DNA of 64,000 nucleotides from Eucommia ulmoides (GCA_016647705.1 CM028336.1:1240001-1304000), one strand, 5' to 3'; shown: positions 44,818 through 57,670, numbered from the stretch's first letter. Numbers and translations: made by a program. Notes: generated by a model from the sequence alone, not told the origin.

Positions 44818-46339
44818 TTACAATAATACTTCAGGATAAACAATATTTATCGTGGATAGAGATCCATATTCGGGAAGAAGTACACTTAATCGATCAAATG
44901 ATGTACACCTTGATAAGGCCACATATAGTTGACCGTGACTAAAAACCGGTGTAGTCAAATCAACTCCAACAAATTTCACTGATTGTCCTTATGATTTATT
45001 TATCGTCATAGCATACGCCAAACGAATTGGAAACTGGCGCCTTGTCATTTGAAAAGGAAATTCAGAAGACGATGGCGTCAAGGATATTCTCGGAATGAAC
45101 GCCAAATTTCCTGCTTTATCTCCTGTCAATATTTGAACTTCTATTACACGTAAAGAACACTTGACAACCATTAATCGTGTGCCATTACAAAGTCCATCAC
45201 TTGGTGCGATATTTCTCAATAACATAACTGGACATCCAATTTTCAAATCTAATTTGAACGGAGGTAATCCTAGAGGATCTAAGGAATTCAAGTACTTGTT
45301 AGGATAACGATTTGTAATTTGACGATCGGCTCCATCATCTTCAGACATTTTATCTGCGGCCAGATATATGATCATTTCTCCGGGAAAAATATTTAAAGCA
45401 GCTGAATTAATAGCACTAACATCATCATTTCTTGCAGAAAGAATAGAACGTTCAGTTAGAAATGTAGAGGTAACAACACTGGATGTGCCTAGATGTGGAT
45501 AAACTGAAGATATTAGTTCAACCACATTACGACACTTGTGTATGGTTGACGGCAACTGTACGATTTCATGCGGATCACTGCCAACCTATTTAAAGAAAAA
45601 ATAAATATAAATGAATAATTTAGTATCAAAGCATATATAAGTAATCTATTACAAAATGCTAAAATATATTTAAATGAAATATTACCTGAAGTAAATATCT
45701 CGAAAACTCTGCATTTTCAATGTTCCTACTATTTAGGCGCATGTTTAAATTCAAAGTTAAGACATATATATCATTCCAAAGGTACGAACGTCTCAACGAT
45801 GCTGTCACAATTTGTTGACGGACACCTTTAGGTATAACATGTAGAATTTGCCAAAAGTCTCCTCCAAGAACGACCGTGATACCCCCGAATGGATTTGGAT
45901 TACTGCAAATATCTCGTAGCGTGCGATCCACAGACTCAATGCAGTACTTATGTTGCATCGGAACTTCATCCCAAATGATTAACTTTGTCTCTCTAAACAA
46001 TTCGGCATGCAACGATTGTTTACTGAAATGACAAATTGAATTATCAAGAATATCTAAAGGGATGCGAAATGTGGAATGTGCAGTTCGACCTCCTTCAAGT
46101 AGTAGCGATGCAATACCAGACGATGCCACAGTAATGACAATATGACTGTTACTACTACATTTTGCTGCTATGGTATTATATAGAAATGTTTTTCCCGTAC
46201 CAGCACCACCATTCAAAAAAAATATTTTTCCTAAATTTTCGAACACTGATGAAGTGATTGATTCGTATGCAACACGTTGGTCTTCATTGAGACGATCAAT
46301 ATTACACTGCACATTCCTTTGTTGTGCTTCACTTTGCAT
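44818..46339 (-). pseudogene. Helitron Pif1-like helicase domain
   Basis: Exon 1 lies at 46339-45686 with Walker A GGAGTGKT, a DEVPM Walker B-like box (IIWDEVPM) and [10 protein letters not shown] 100-bp GT-AG intron (45685-45586) keeps phase to the next exon, which has GCPVMLLRN and [12 protein letters not shown]-type motif V/VI. The following residues ([30 protein letters not shown]) lie beyond an in-frame TAA at about 44986, where the family has Gln. The coding stretch would end near 44818. Helitron helicases unwind DNA during rolling-circle transfer. The single stop and a break from the Rep frame near 46335-46370 make this copy defective. Confidence 0.85.
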
Positions 46340-47954
46340 TTGACGATGTTTCCCATATCAATCTATTTCCAACTACCATATTCCAATTCTGGACAGGTTG
46401 TGGAATTGAAGGAAAATCTACTAAGCTCTTGCCCGATTCTTGAAGTAATTGATTCAAAAGGTACAAACCGTAGTCTTTAATCTGTGCCTCGCTTGGGACG
46501 GGTATCGAAAACAACGTGCGAACTTTATGTGAGAGATCATCACATATATATATCCAAAATTGATCCCACAATTCACACGGATTTAAAGGGGAGCATTGTG
46601 TAAGAATGACGCAAAATAATCTTCTCAGTTGATATCCAGTACTCATAATAGACGCCTCTTGAAGACATTGTATCCATTTACTATCATCTTCCAATAGCCC
46701 TCTTGCTACACATGCGGCTTTGAACGTCGCATGTTCAACATTGTTTACAATGCGTAGACACCTAAATGATTGCGGCCCTTTGACTACAGTCAATAGTAGA
46801 CGCAGATAAAATCGTTCACCCGAATTGGGAGGCGCAAAATACATTCTGCCGATGGCAAATCCCCTCTGTTGTGGCTTCCAAAAAATTTCAGTTTTATTCC
46901 AAACAAAATGTTGGGGAAACTCTTGATAAGTATACACACGTGCAGAAGCATGTGCATCACAATATGAAAAAAATTCTGTTAGAGTCGACTTCTGTGACTG
47001 AGCTTGAGAAATGATAGACTCTATTGTTTCAGTAGGATTGAAGACAACCTGATGCATTCCAGGCAAATGGAGCGCCAATCGAACAATTGTTGGATTCTCA
47101 TCGTGCAAAGGAAAACTCAACAATCGCCAGGCTGCCTCAGAGGGTCCAATGTATCTTGTATCAAGATATTGCTTGATCTCATCCATCATTCCCAAAATCA
47201 ATGTCGTCATATCACCTCCTTTATAGATATACTTGTGGATATATTTGACGTACCTAATCCCAGCGCATACTTCAACATTAATATGACAGTCGAACATCTT
47301 GGAAAGGTACGGATTGTATGGGACGACGTCCCTATTATCAACTTGTTGCCCCCTCACGGTATAAACTTTGCCATTATCACGACGACGGTAAATGGGATAT
47401 CCATCTGAATCCATCGTTGTATACTTCGCGAAATCTCGTGGATACCTCTTAGTGCATCTGTCATTCTCCATGCACGGGGCTTGACAATTTCGAGCACCAC
47501 ATGGTCCGTGAACCATGCATTTTTTTATAGTCTCGAAAAGTTCTGGCTCTTCATTTGGATTTGGAAATTTAGCACAAACTATTCTGTCTACTTGGTCGCA
47601 CGTTCGAATTTTATCTTGATTATCAAGAAATATCAATAAGTGCATGTGCGGCAGACCTATTTTCTGGTACTCAATTGTAAAAACATGGGCAACTTTTTTT
47701 CCAAATACTCGAGTGCTTTCAATCTCTTTCATTAGAGCAATTCTTTTTAACTCGAAAACGCGAGCAATTAAGTCTGGACGGTCAGTTGGTTGTTGATGAG
47801 GCAATAAAGCTTCAGTGATTTCTGTCCAAGTTGGATTCGCAGTCATGGTAAGAAACACATCAGGGTGATGGTGGTACCGGGTTATGACCATTGAATCTTG
47901 AAAGATTTCAAACATATGTCTTGGACTATCAATAAAAGATGATAGCAAAATCAT
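46329..47954 (-). pseudogene. Helitron Rep (HUH) domain segment
   Basis: A 541-codon frame. GLPHMHLLIFL is the HUH metal-binding motif (His-Met-His), and GIRYVKYIHKYIYKGGD is the catalytic two-Tyr motif (Tyr-x-x-Tyr spacing). KCMVHGPCGARNCQAPCMEN is the Cys-rich insert typical of plant Helitron Reps. Rep nicks and joins the single strand. The key residues look intact. The frame ends shortly before the helicase frame begins, so the natural fusion is broken here. Confidence 0.85.
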
Positions 47955-48101
47955 TCGTTAACCTATTTGATTAGGTTCCATCCTATCTAATGCCACATCA
48001 GTAAGACTTTGATAAAATTCACTACAAAGATTTGGTTGATGTTGCCTAAAGTAATTCAACCTATTTTGCTCGGTCGCAGCCCAAGCATCTACCAAGAACT
48101 A

Positions 48102-49251
48102 TTAAAATAATTTTCCTCCCCTTAGAATTGTCGAATACTCTGTCGGCCTTTCAAAAATACGGTAGCTATAAAATTGCATTTGAGTTAGTCGAGCGTTTGT
48201 GTGTCGACCGTGAATCACATCCCACTGTCTAAATTCAGGCTCCCATCCAAGCTCACCAAAAGGGAACAACAAAACGTAATGCAATGGTAGATAAGCAGGA
48301 TGGCATTCATTGATTTTCATTAGTTCATTTTCCCCTCTTAAATGTATAACAATATCTCTCATCGCGCTAGTGTCGGTTCCATCCCCCGGTAATATGACGG
48401 CCACGTCATCAGTTGTCGACAAATTATATCGCCGACGATTGGTAGATGCTGTGTAGTGAAGAAAAACAGGCAACGTTTGTTATTCCAAATCCAATTGATT
48501 TAAAATCGCAAACGCTTGACGAAATTTATCTACGAATGCATTATGTTGCAACAATGTATCTTGAATAGTTTGTAAAACATCTGTTCTCAAATGAGGATTT
48601 CTACGACTTCTCACGCCAAAAGCGAAATCAGGATCGTAGATGTACAATTGAGAATAAATGGCATCTTGTCCCGGTTCTGGGATTAATGCTCCTGTCCGAT
48701 GACGCAACTCTCCATGTATAGTAAACGTTGTTGGGCCTTTTCCGGAAAGCAACCTTGTATCCAAGTTGGCACCGAGGCTTGTAAAAGCATTGTTTGCATT
48801 GTACTCTCTAGCATAATGTCAGAATGATTTTGATCTATCATCATTACCACGCTTTAATTTGCAGAGAAGGTGTGAGAAGTAATGGAAGCCTAACTTTCCC
48901 TTGTAAGCAACATGTACCGAAAAGAGGACATCGTTCGGATGATCTTGCTAATCTCTCATCCATCCAGTGTAACGCAGAACAATGAGGGCACATGACATTC
49001 ATTCTACCAAGCGAGTGTCGATTTTCACTTGTATGAACATCACGGTCGGCAGTTGGATTGTTCAACTCGTCAATATTATCTTGATTATCGTAAAACTCAT
49101 CATTGGTAGTATTTGGCGGCCTACATTTGATAAATAACAAAATTATTATGTAGATTCTAACAACATATTTGTGAATGCCGTATTTAATTAGATGAATAAG
49201 ATAAAAAAGAAACTCACCATCTATTCCCAGAAGGTAGATTTGTTTCTTCAA
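48102..49251 (-). pseudogene. Helitron-like N-terminal region
   Basis: Three pieces in different frames: 49251-48844 ends with VMCPHCSALHWMDERL, the Helitron zinc-finger-like CxxC motif; 48764-48480 has FTIHGELRHRTGAL and YIYDPDFA; 48473-48102 has HPAYLPLHYVLLFPFGELGW. Together they follow the usual order of the Helitron-like N domain. The frame changes between pieces indicate decay or introns (GT/AG-like sites are not clear). Confidence 0.75.
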
Positions 49252-49468
49252 CTGCTACGGTCGAGCTTTCATTAAGGTTCGTGGAAACAAAAGCTTCTTG
49301 GTTACTGCACGCAGAAGGGCATGCATCATCAATTATACCAAGAGAATGAGGAATCAAATTTGTAACCATCCCATCGTCAACAGATGAATTTCCTGCATGT
49401 TCAGTATCTTGATTCTCGGCAAGGTGTTGATTTATTGAAGCTGACCTATCGTTGGCAAATATTAAATT

Positions 49469-51152
49469 TTACACATCAAACACTTTTAAACATTTAATAC
49501 TTAATAACATGAATAATGGATTAGTATAATACCTTATACCAGGCAATACAATTGGTTCCTCAACTTCAGGCGTTGAGCATTCATTCAGAGTTACGGTAAC
49601 AAATGTTTCAGTAAGATTACGTGGAAAAGGTAAATTTGGTTCAATAATAGAATTCATTTGATTAGCCATGGACGATGGAGTAGTGCGATCCCTAAGGAGG
49701 TCCACAATTCCAGGAGTACATGGACTCATAATCACTGATGGCCCACATGATTGTACAATCATTCTCTGTTGTAGTAGAGGCTGAGATGATTCTTCAAGTA
49801 GTCTTCTATTCATTTCTAAATGTTGATTATTCTGAATATTTTGTTGACCGGATCTCTCTCATTCTCTTCGTGCTCGTTGAGCTAGAACACGTTTCGATAT
49901 GCCGTTGTTGTTGGGTGCTATACATTTAGGAAGTGTAATTATTTGCTCAACGTCCAACGTTGAGCGACTGTTGGGTATCGTGGACACAAACATTTCAGTA
50001 AAATTTGGTGGGGACATCAAATTGGCCTCAAAAGTAGAATACATTTCGTTTTCCATTACTGGAGAAGAAACTTAATCACTGAGAATTATAGGGGTATATC
50101 GACTTGTGCTTGATGATGACACAGAAACTGTTGTAACCATTCTTCGCTTCGGCGTAGGCTCTGATGATTCTCCCAAAAATGGCTGACCTCCTTCCAAGCA
50201 TTCACGATTATCTTTATTGAAGCAATCATACCACTCCCGATCAACTGTTTCCCGTTCTCTTCGTTCTCGTTGAGCTAGAGCCCGTTTCGATACATCGTTC
50301 TTGTTGGATGCTATATATTCAGAATGTATAATTGTTTGCTCAACCCCCGTTGAGCGACTGTTAGGTGTTGTGGACACAAACGACTGACCTCCTTCCATAG
50401 GGCCATCACATATCTCCCGATCAGCTCTTTCCCGTTCTCTTCGTTCTAGTTGAGCCACAGAACGTCTTGACACATCGTTTGTGCTAGATGTTCTGGCAAT
50501 GTTACCTGTGCGGGATCTTCCACCTTCTTGACATTCTAGAATCAGACGACTAAACCTCTCTCGTTCCCTTTGCATTCGTTGGGATATAGCAGATTTTGAT
50601 ATGACGTTATCATTGAATACCTAGAGATAATATGAGGTTGAATCTTTAATTTTCTAGATCGAATAAATGAAAAAGAACAGTGGAGGATAGTGTGACAAAG
50701 TACGAACTAAAATTGGTACTGAATGAAACCATAAATAACATGTAATAAGTTACGGTATAAATAAGAATACGGATAATTTAATATCACCACAAAGGCAAGA
50801 GTATAAATACAAAATCAGATTAGATAAATAACTATACATTTGAAATCACAGCTAAATATGTTCTTATCATGTTTATTTTCAGGTTAAGATTTTTTCAAAA
50901 TTTAAGTATAAACCTAACATGGACACAAATAGTCATAATTATTTAATACGTTTAATAGATTAAATATGTGATTATTGTTGAATGATAAAACAGTGATAAT
51001 TAAAACTAAAAAATAATTAACCTTACTAATTAGATACATACCACATTGCTACTGATGTTCCTCTTTTCACTTTTCGCAACATTTGAGGTAAAGCACACTT
51101 TCTTTTTCCCTCTACTATTTGAAGTAGAATTTTTATTTGACTTGTCATCCAT
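49469..51152 (-). other. Helitron 5' exons with repeated basic peptide
   Basis: A first exon at 51152-51042 (MDDKSNKNSTSNSRGKKKV..., donor GTATGT) appears to splice to an exon starting at 50620. From 50620 down to 50072 the frame repeats a module with SKRALAQRERRERE or a variant and FVSTTPNSRST. Further copies are at 50056-49859 (ISKRVLAQRARRE), and a diverged one is at 49813-49469. The repeats are rich in Arg/Glu, so they are probably helical and possibly nucleic-acid binding. I recognise no named domain. Confidence 0.55.
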
Positions 51153-51573
51153 TGTCAAAAAATTTTCCTTGAAAAAATAAAAATAAAAATTCAATGCAAA
51201 ATAAATGATAAACTAAAATTATATTATGAGCTTAAAAAATAAATTGTAAGATTTACATATTAATTAACGATTAATAAAAGTAAGAGAACAATAAAGACAG
51301 AAGCATATATAATATTAAATCCATCACATTAAGACAATTTTTGTTAAATATAACAAAGTAAAACAATCAATCACATTACAAAATACAAAATGTATATCAT
51401 GAATACAAAATACATTCATAATATATTTTCAACAGCCGAAGAGAAAAAACAGACTTGACACGGTAACCCTACAAAAGGAAAAGAAAGAAAAAAATATATT
51501 AGACATAAAATATACAAAATGTATATCAAGAATACAAATTACATTAAAAATTATTTATACCTTAAAAAACAGT

Positions 51574-52098
51574 TTACGGCACAACTTCATTACTTTGGCT
51601 GCCAATTTGTAGCTGAACCTCGTATTCCTCCAGTGCCTTTAATCCAATCTGGTCGTCCTCGATGCTCTCTAACAAAGTTCCTAATGCTCTTAGGTCTAGG
51701 AGTTCTTTCTTTAAGGCTCTATGAACTCTAACTCTAGGCCAAGATTTCGGTAGAGTACGCACTATTACATACACCAACACTGCCCAGTTTGGTTGAAACC
51801 CCTTACGTTTTAGGTGGTAGTATAGGCGCTCTTTTCTAAGTACATGCATTCTAACACTCTCTTTTTCATTCATTTTCCCTCTTTCAAATTCTCTCCATAA
51901 TGGATGTACATCTCGTTCAGTCTCATCTAAAAATTGTACAAATTCAAAGGCAGTAAGAGGCCGATGATTTTCAAATATATTCTTTGTCGCTACATCCCAA
52001 TTTGATGGTAAACCATCAACAATTTGGTTCATTATGTCTCTCTCACTAATTTTGTACCTATAATTCTGCAAAATTCTAACACTTGCTATTTTATTCAT
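51574..52098 (-). other. ORF of 174 codons, possible gag-like fragment
   Basis: It starts MNKIASVRILQNYRYKISER and includes MNQIVDGLPSNWDVATKNIF, which resembles the I-L-x-x-L-P-x-x-W stretch of Copia-type gag regions. The second half (LVYVIVRTLPKSWPRVRVHR) is not recognised. It lies upstream of the Helitron genes on the same strand. Whether it belongs to the Helitron, to a nested element or to a host gene cannot be decided. Confidence 0.3.
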
Positions 52099-52134
52099 CT
52101 CATATTCTCTAACGGGACAACTTTGTAAATAAAG

Positions 52135-54960
52135 TTTCTCTTAAAAGAATTATTTTTCCTTAGGCAACTTTAATCTAGTACTAGTTCTCAATACGATAGC
52201 GGGTCGTACCATATTGCCTGAGATTGAAGGACATAAATAACACATAAGGCAAACACTAAACTAAAACACTTAACAAATGTTAAACAGAAAAAAAAATAGA
52301 ATAAATTTCAGGAACCGAAAAATAATATGTCTCGATAGTGTTCCCTATTTCTTTTTAAGCGTTTCTGTTATAAGAAAAAACCTAAGCAAACAGAACATGA
52401 ACAGAAACACTAAATTGAAACATAAATTAAGAACACAATGAACACAGTTTACTAATTCTCTTCATAGAGTGTTTATATTCTAAGAAGAAACTAAACTCAA
52501 ACACTTAACAAATGCTAAATAGGAAAAAAATAGAACAAATTTCAGGAACCAAAAAATAATATGTTTCGATAGTGTTCCCTATTTCTTTTTAAGCGTTTCT
52601 GTTCTAACGCACTTTGCGAATTGAATGCGTTCTTACTTAAAACACATCGAAAGTTTTTTTTTTTCACAAAACCTTGTTGCAACCAAACAGAATATGAACA
52701 GAAATAAAAAAACAGGAACAAAAACAGAAACAGCAGGAACAGAAACAGAAACAGGAAACAGAAACAGAAAACAAGAAACAGAAAACAGGAACAGGAACCG
52801 AAACAGCAGGAACACATTTTTTTTTAAATCCTCACATATAATAATCACAGTTTTTGTTCGAAAAATAGAAACACTAAATTAAAACATAAATTATGAACAC
52901 AATTTACTAATTCTCTTCATAGAGTGTTTATGTTCTAAAAAGAAACTAAACTAAAACACTTAACAAATGCTAAACAGGGAAAAAAAAATAGAACAAATTT
53001 CAGGAACCAAAAAATAATATGTTTCGATAATGTTCCCTATTTCTTTTTAAGCGTTTCTGTTCTAAGAAAAACCAAACGCTAAACAGAAACAACAAACAAA
53101 AATACTAAACAAAAATAGAAACACTAAATTGAAACATAAATGAACACAATGGATGACTGAACTGAAACTGAATGTGAACAAAGCAACGAACCTGGTGAGC
53201 TAAATCAAAATAACATCAGCAGCTTTTGGTGTCTTGTCAATGTTCTAACGCACTTTGCGAATTGAATGCGTTCTTACCTATAACACATCGAAAGGTTTTT
53301 TTTTTCAAAAACCTTGTTGCAACCAAACAGAACATGAACAGAAACAAAAAAGAGGAACAAAAACAGAAACAAAAACAGGAAACAGAAACAGAAAACAGGA
53401 ACAGAAACCGAAACAGCGAACGGAACAGAAACATGAATTGGTCATTGTTTGGTGTTCAATCTTGTAATGGTCTGATTAAGGTGTAATTTGAAAGTAGCTT
53501 TTTGTCAGTTTTGGATATAGTTTTTAGGGTAAATTGCACTTTTGGTCATCTAATTTGCATGTTTTTATGTGGCTAAATCATACTTTGCACCCCTAATGTT
53601 TGGGTGCAGTCTTAGTTTATCCCCCCTGATGTTATAGGCCCCATTTGGTTATTGTTTGTGTTCCCTGATTCTTGTTTACCCCCCTTGATGTTATAGGCCC
53701 CCTGATGTTATAGGCCCCACCATCACCATCCGTTGACCACCGTCATCTCGTTGGCCACCACCACCCACCGACCACCATACATTTAAAGGGAAAAAAAAAA
53801 GAACAAATGCCGCAACCAAACAAGTTTCTTGTTTTTGTTCTTATAAATGAAAAGAAACAAAAACAGAAACAGGAAACAGAAACAGAAACAATTCATAAAT
53901 AGAAACAGAAACAGAAATCGAAACCAAATGCTACCTTGCGAGGAGCATTGAGATCAAATTGTTTGTATTTAGGTGACGCATTTGGTTAGTGTTAACTGTT
54001 TCTGCTCCCAGAAAACTTTGTTTCTGTTCTGTTTCTGTTCTGATTTATAAATTTTGCTCCCAGAAAACTTTGTTTCTGTTCTATTTCTGTTCTGATTTAT
54101 AAATTCTGTTTTAGTGTTTCTGTTCCTAAACATGGTGAAAATCTGAGATATAAAATAAAATATTTTTTATTTTTTATTTTCCAATTTTCACCTCCACCAT
54201 CACCACCCGCTGACCACCATCATCCCGTTGGCCACCACCACCCACCAACCACCATACATTTAAAGGAAAAAAAAAAAAGAACAAATGCCGCAACCAAACA
54301 GGTTTCTTGTTTTTGTTCTTATAAATGAAAAGAAACAATGGTCATTATCAAACATGAACAGAAACAAAAAACTGGAACAAAAACAGAAATAACAGGAACA
54401 GAAATAGAAACAGGAAACAGAAACAGAAACAGAAACCGAAACAAAATGCTACCTTGCGAAGAGCGTTGAGATCAAATTGTTAACTGTTTCTGCTCCCAGA
54501 AAACTTTGAATAGAGAGAAAAATTTTGTTTTAGTGTTTCTGTTCCTAAACATGGTGGAAATGAACAAAAATATGGGGAAGAAAAAAGCAAAACACTGGGA
54601 ACAGTAAAGAACTGTTCCTAGATTTCCATTTCAAGTTTTCTGGGAACAAAACCATATAGGAAAGTGAAAAAATAGAACAAATTTCCATTTCAAGTTTTCA
54701 AGAACAAACGTTAAAGGAAAAAAATAGAATAAATTTCAGGAAAAAAACCTAAGTAAACACTAAACACTAAACATAAACAACAAACAAAAACACTAAACCA
54801 AAACATGAACAGAAACAAAAACACTAAACCAAAACATGAATAGAAACAAAAAACAGAAACAATTCATAAATAGAAACAGAAACAGAAACCGAAACAAAAA
54901 ACAGAAACATTTGGTTAGTGTTAATGAACGCGCTCCGATTTTCCAGAGAAAACCAAAAAC
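52135..54960. repeat. thicket of GAAACA-rich MITE-type repeats
   Basis: Stacked copies of the GTTTGGTTAGTGTTTCTG family and of CAGAAACAGAAACAGGAAAC low-complexity runs. Long duplicate blocks recur: GTGTTCCCTATTTC followed by TTTTTAAGCGTTTCTG at about 52340, 52572 and 53030; CGCACTTTGCGAATTGAATG at 52608 and 53248; CCACCACCCACC cores at 53750 and 54230. The frames here (NRNRK-type) are not genes. A Helitron 5' end may be hidden in it. Confidence 0.65.
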
Positions 54961-54989
54961 AAATATATATATAGATATATGTTTATATA

Positions 54990-57128
54990 TGCTTGGCGCT
55001 GGTAAAACGAGAAGGATTTTTAAAAACGTCGATTTTCTCATTAAAATGTACTTAAACCTGTTTTAGAAAAAGGAGTCGCCACCTAGCATTGGGTTTAAAT
55101 GATGTGCTAGGTCACCATATTTTTCTTTTTTGAAAATAATTTAAAAAAAATAGCTTAAGTAAAATTTGACTCCAAAAATAATATGGTCTAACCAGAGATT
55201 CGTTTAAAGAGTTCGGGGGTCAGTTACGCTCGGGGAAGGTGTCAAGCACCCCAAGACGCCCGTCCAAAGACGGTACCTTATCCGATTAAGTCCAATTAGA
55301 ATTTAAATCCGAATGTTTTTATTTTATTTTTAAATCCTCCTTATATACACATATACACATACACACACATTTGAGGGAAGTGATCTCCCTTCTAAACCTA
55401 GACCGTTCTGATTGAAGGTTGGGAATTTTCCACCTCGTATTGTTAGCACATTATATTTAATACAAATTAAATAAAACACCCGCACACACGCATCGAGGAG
55501 AGTAATTCCCTTCTAAATTTAGCCATTCAAATTGAAGGTTGGGAATTTTCCACCTCGTATTGTTAGCACATTATATTTAATACAAATTAAATAAAACACC
55601 CGCACACACGCATCGAGGAGAGTAATTTCCTTCTAAATTTATGCCGTTCAAATTGAAGGTTGGGAATTTTTCACCTCATATTGTTAGTACATTATATTTA
55701 ATACAAATTAAATAAAACACCCGCACACACGCATCGAGGAGAGTAATTCCCTTCTAAATTTAGCCATTCAAATTGAAGGTTGGGAATTTTCCACCTCGTA
55801 TTGTTAGCACATTATATTTAATACAAATTAAATAAAACACCCGCACACACGCATCGAGGAGAGTAATTCCCTTCTAAATTTTAGCCATTCAAATTGAAGG
55901 TTGGGAATTTTCCACCTCGTATTGTTAGCACATTATATTTAATACAAATTAAATAAAACACCCGCACACACGCATCGAGGAGAGTAATTCCCTTCTAAAT
56001 CTTAGCCATTCAAATTGAAGGTTGAGAATTTTTCACCTCGTATTGTTAGCACATTATATTTAATACAAATTAAATAAAACACCCGTACACACGCATCGAG
56101 GAGAGTAATTCCCTTCTAAATTTAGCCATTCAAATTGAAGGTTGGGAATTTTCCACCTCGTATTGTTAGCACATTATATTTAATACAAATTAAATAAAAC
56201 ACCCGCATACACGCATCGAGGGGAGTAATTCCCTTCTAAATTTTAGCCATTCAAATTGAAGGTTGGGAATTTTCCACCTTGTATTATTTACTCAAAAAAA
56301 AAAAATAATAAAAAAAAATAAATAAATAAAAAGAAAATAAAAGGTAATAAATAAATAAATAATAAAGGAAGAAGAAAAAAAAAAATCTAATTTACAAAAA
56401 AAAAAATTAGTATAATAACAACTTAAAAAAATAAGAGTAAGATTTACAACAGATGAAAATTTACCACCTTCTTGGAGATTTTTTTTCTTCAAAATTACAA
56501 TAAAATGAAAATAATATTATTTTCTTCAAAATTTTTCTCCAGATTTCTCCTCTCCCTTACAAAAATTTCTCTCAAAAAATTTCTTCCCCTCAAAATTTCT
56601 CCTCCCCCTCTTGTGATCCTTCCTTTATTTATAGGAAAGATTTCTGAAACTCCAAGCGTGCGAAAAGGTAAGGAAAATGGGGTGGGTGCACCGAAATTTG
56701 GTGCACCCACCCCCTTTTGGGTGCACCAAAACTTGGTGCACCCAAAAGGGGGGGCTTTTTGCCCCTTTTCTTTTGCTGGCTGCACATGCGGCCAGCTGGT
56801 CGCACGTGCGACCTTCGTGCACCCCACCACCCGAGTTCGGTCCAGACCTCTCTCGTTCTCGTCTGTTTCTTGTCCATTTTGTTCCGAATTAACGCGTTTT
56901 TATTCCACTTCGAAAAATCTACAAAACCAAAAAAAATAAAAATCAATTACTAATATTTAATTTACTTAAGAGATTAATAAAACTTAATTTAGCAGTATTA
57001 AACCGCATAAATACGGTACAATCAAAACAAAATAAATAAAAAATAAATAAATAATAAAAAAATAAAATAAAGGTAACTATAAAATAAAGTATAATTTTTT
57101 GCGAGGCGGTCAAAATGCCGTGTCTACA
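54990..57128 (-). repeat. 3' LTR of the Tat element
   Basis: On the minus strand it begins TGTAGACACGGC, directly after a purine tract (GACAAAGAGGGGCAGC at 57144-57129). It ends near CCAGCGCCAAGCA at about 54990. The far end carries GGAGTCGCCACCTAGC and GGGGAAGGTGTCAAGCACC, sequences I associate with Ogre-type LTRs. About 2.1 kb. The lower boundary is uncertain because it abuts an (AT)n run. Confidence 0.7.
55340..56290. repeat. 120-bp tandem array inside the LTR, about 8 units
   Basis: The unit includes ACACGCATCGAGGAGAGTAA, a CCATTCAAATTGAAGGTTGG block, and CCTCGTATTGTTAGCACATT. Seven well-matched copies at about 120-121 bp spacing (GCATCGAGG near 55491, 55611, 55731, 55851, 55971, 56091 and 56211) follow a more diverged first copy. 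The copies are very alike, so the array is recent. Confidence 0.9.
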
Positions 57129-57239
57129 GCTGCCCCTCTTTGTCATGCAAGTTCCACTTGCTTGACAAAGATAAAAGACCACGTCATTTTGATCGTCCCA
57201 TTTTTTATTTTATTTATTTTTTTAGTTTATTTTCTAATA

Positions 57240-57670
57240 ATAGAACAAATAAAATAAAATGACTCATGACGAACAAGCGTACGTTTAGAGTAATAAAGAA
57301 GACTCATGACGAACAAGTGTTCATATAGAAAAATAAAAGAATGACTCATGACGATGTTCATGATAAACAAATGTCCGTTTAGAGGATCGTTTAGAGTAAT
57401 AAAAAAAATGACTCCTGACGATACTCATGACGAACACGTGTTTGTTTAGAGGATTGTTTAGAGTAATAAAAAAATGACTCCTGACAATACTCATGACGAA
57501 CACGTGTCTGTTTAGAGGATTGTTTAGAGTAAAAAAAAATGACTCCTGACGATACTCATGACGAACACGTGTCCATTTAGAGGATCGTTTAGAGTAATAA
57601 AAAAATGACTCCTGATAATACTCATGACGAACACGTGTCTGTTTAGAGGATTGTTTAGAGTAATAAAAAT
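57240..57670. repeat. tandem array in the Tat 3' spacer, ~62-bp unit
   Basis: The unit is ATGACTCCTGACGATACTCA, then a TGACGAACACGTGT block, then TTTAGAGGATTGTTTAGAGT. About five to six copies with variation. It lies between the 3' LTR and the coding part. Confidence 0.8.

Larger units (their letters stand above)
44698..51152 (-). mobile_element. Helitron with Rep-helicase genes (5' end unresolved)
   Basis: On the minus strand the element ends CCCGTGCC-TTCA-GGCACGAG (a stem-loop), then ATATACG and CTAG, followed by T. This is the canonical Helitron 3' end (hairpin, CTRR, insertion before T). The terminus is at 44698. Upstream come the helicase, the Rep (HUH) domain and a Helitron-type N-terminal region up to a start codon at 51152. 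The 5' TC end was not found and may lie anywhere from 51.2 to 54.9 kb. Frame breaks between the blocks and an in-frame stop in the helicase show that this copy is decayed, although many domains are well kept. Confidence 0.85.

Noticed and set aside
54961-54975. TATATATAGA|T as the Helitron 5' end
   Set aside because: It is an AT microsatellite next to the Tat LTR. A TC start there would be chance, so I left the 5' end open.
52625-55066. Frames with NRNRK and FLFLF repeats
   Set aside because: Products of the GAAACA low-complexity runs on either strand.
55340-56290. Regularly spaced repeats that could suggest a CRISPR array
   Set aside because: Units are about 120 bp, head to tail without unique spacers, lie in an LTR and are in a plant genome.
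56472-56953. Several overlapping frames up to 155 codons
   Set aside because: They lie within the 3' LTR of the Tat element on both strands, with no domain; LTR sequence read through.
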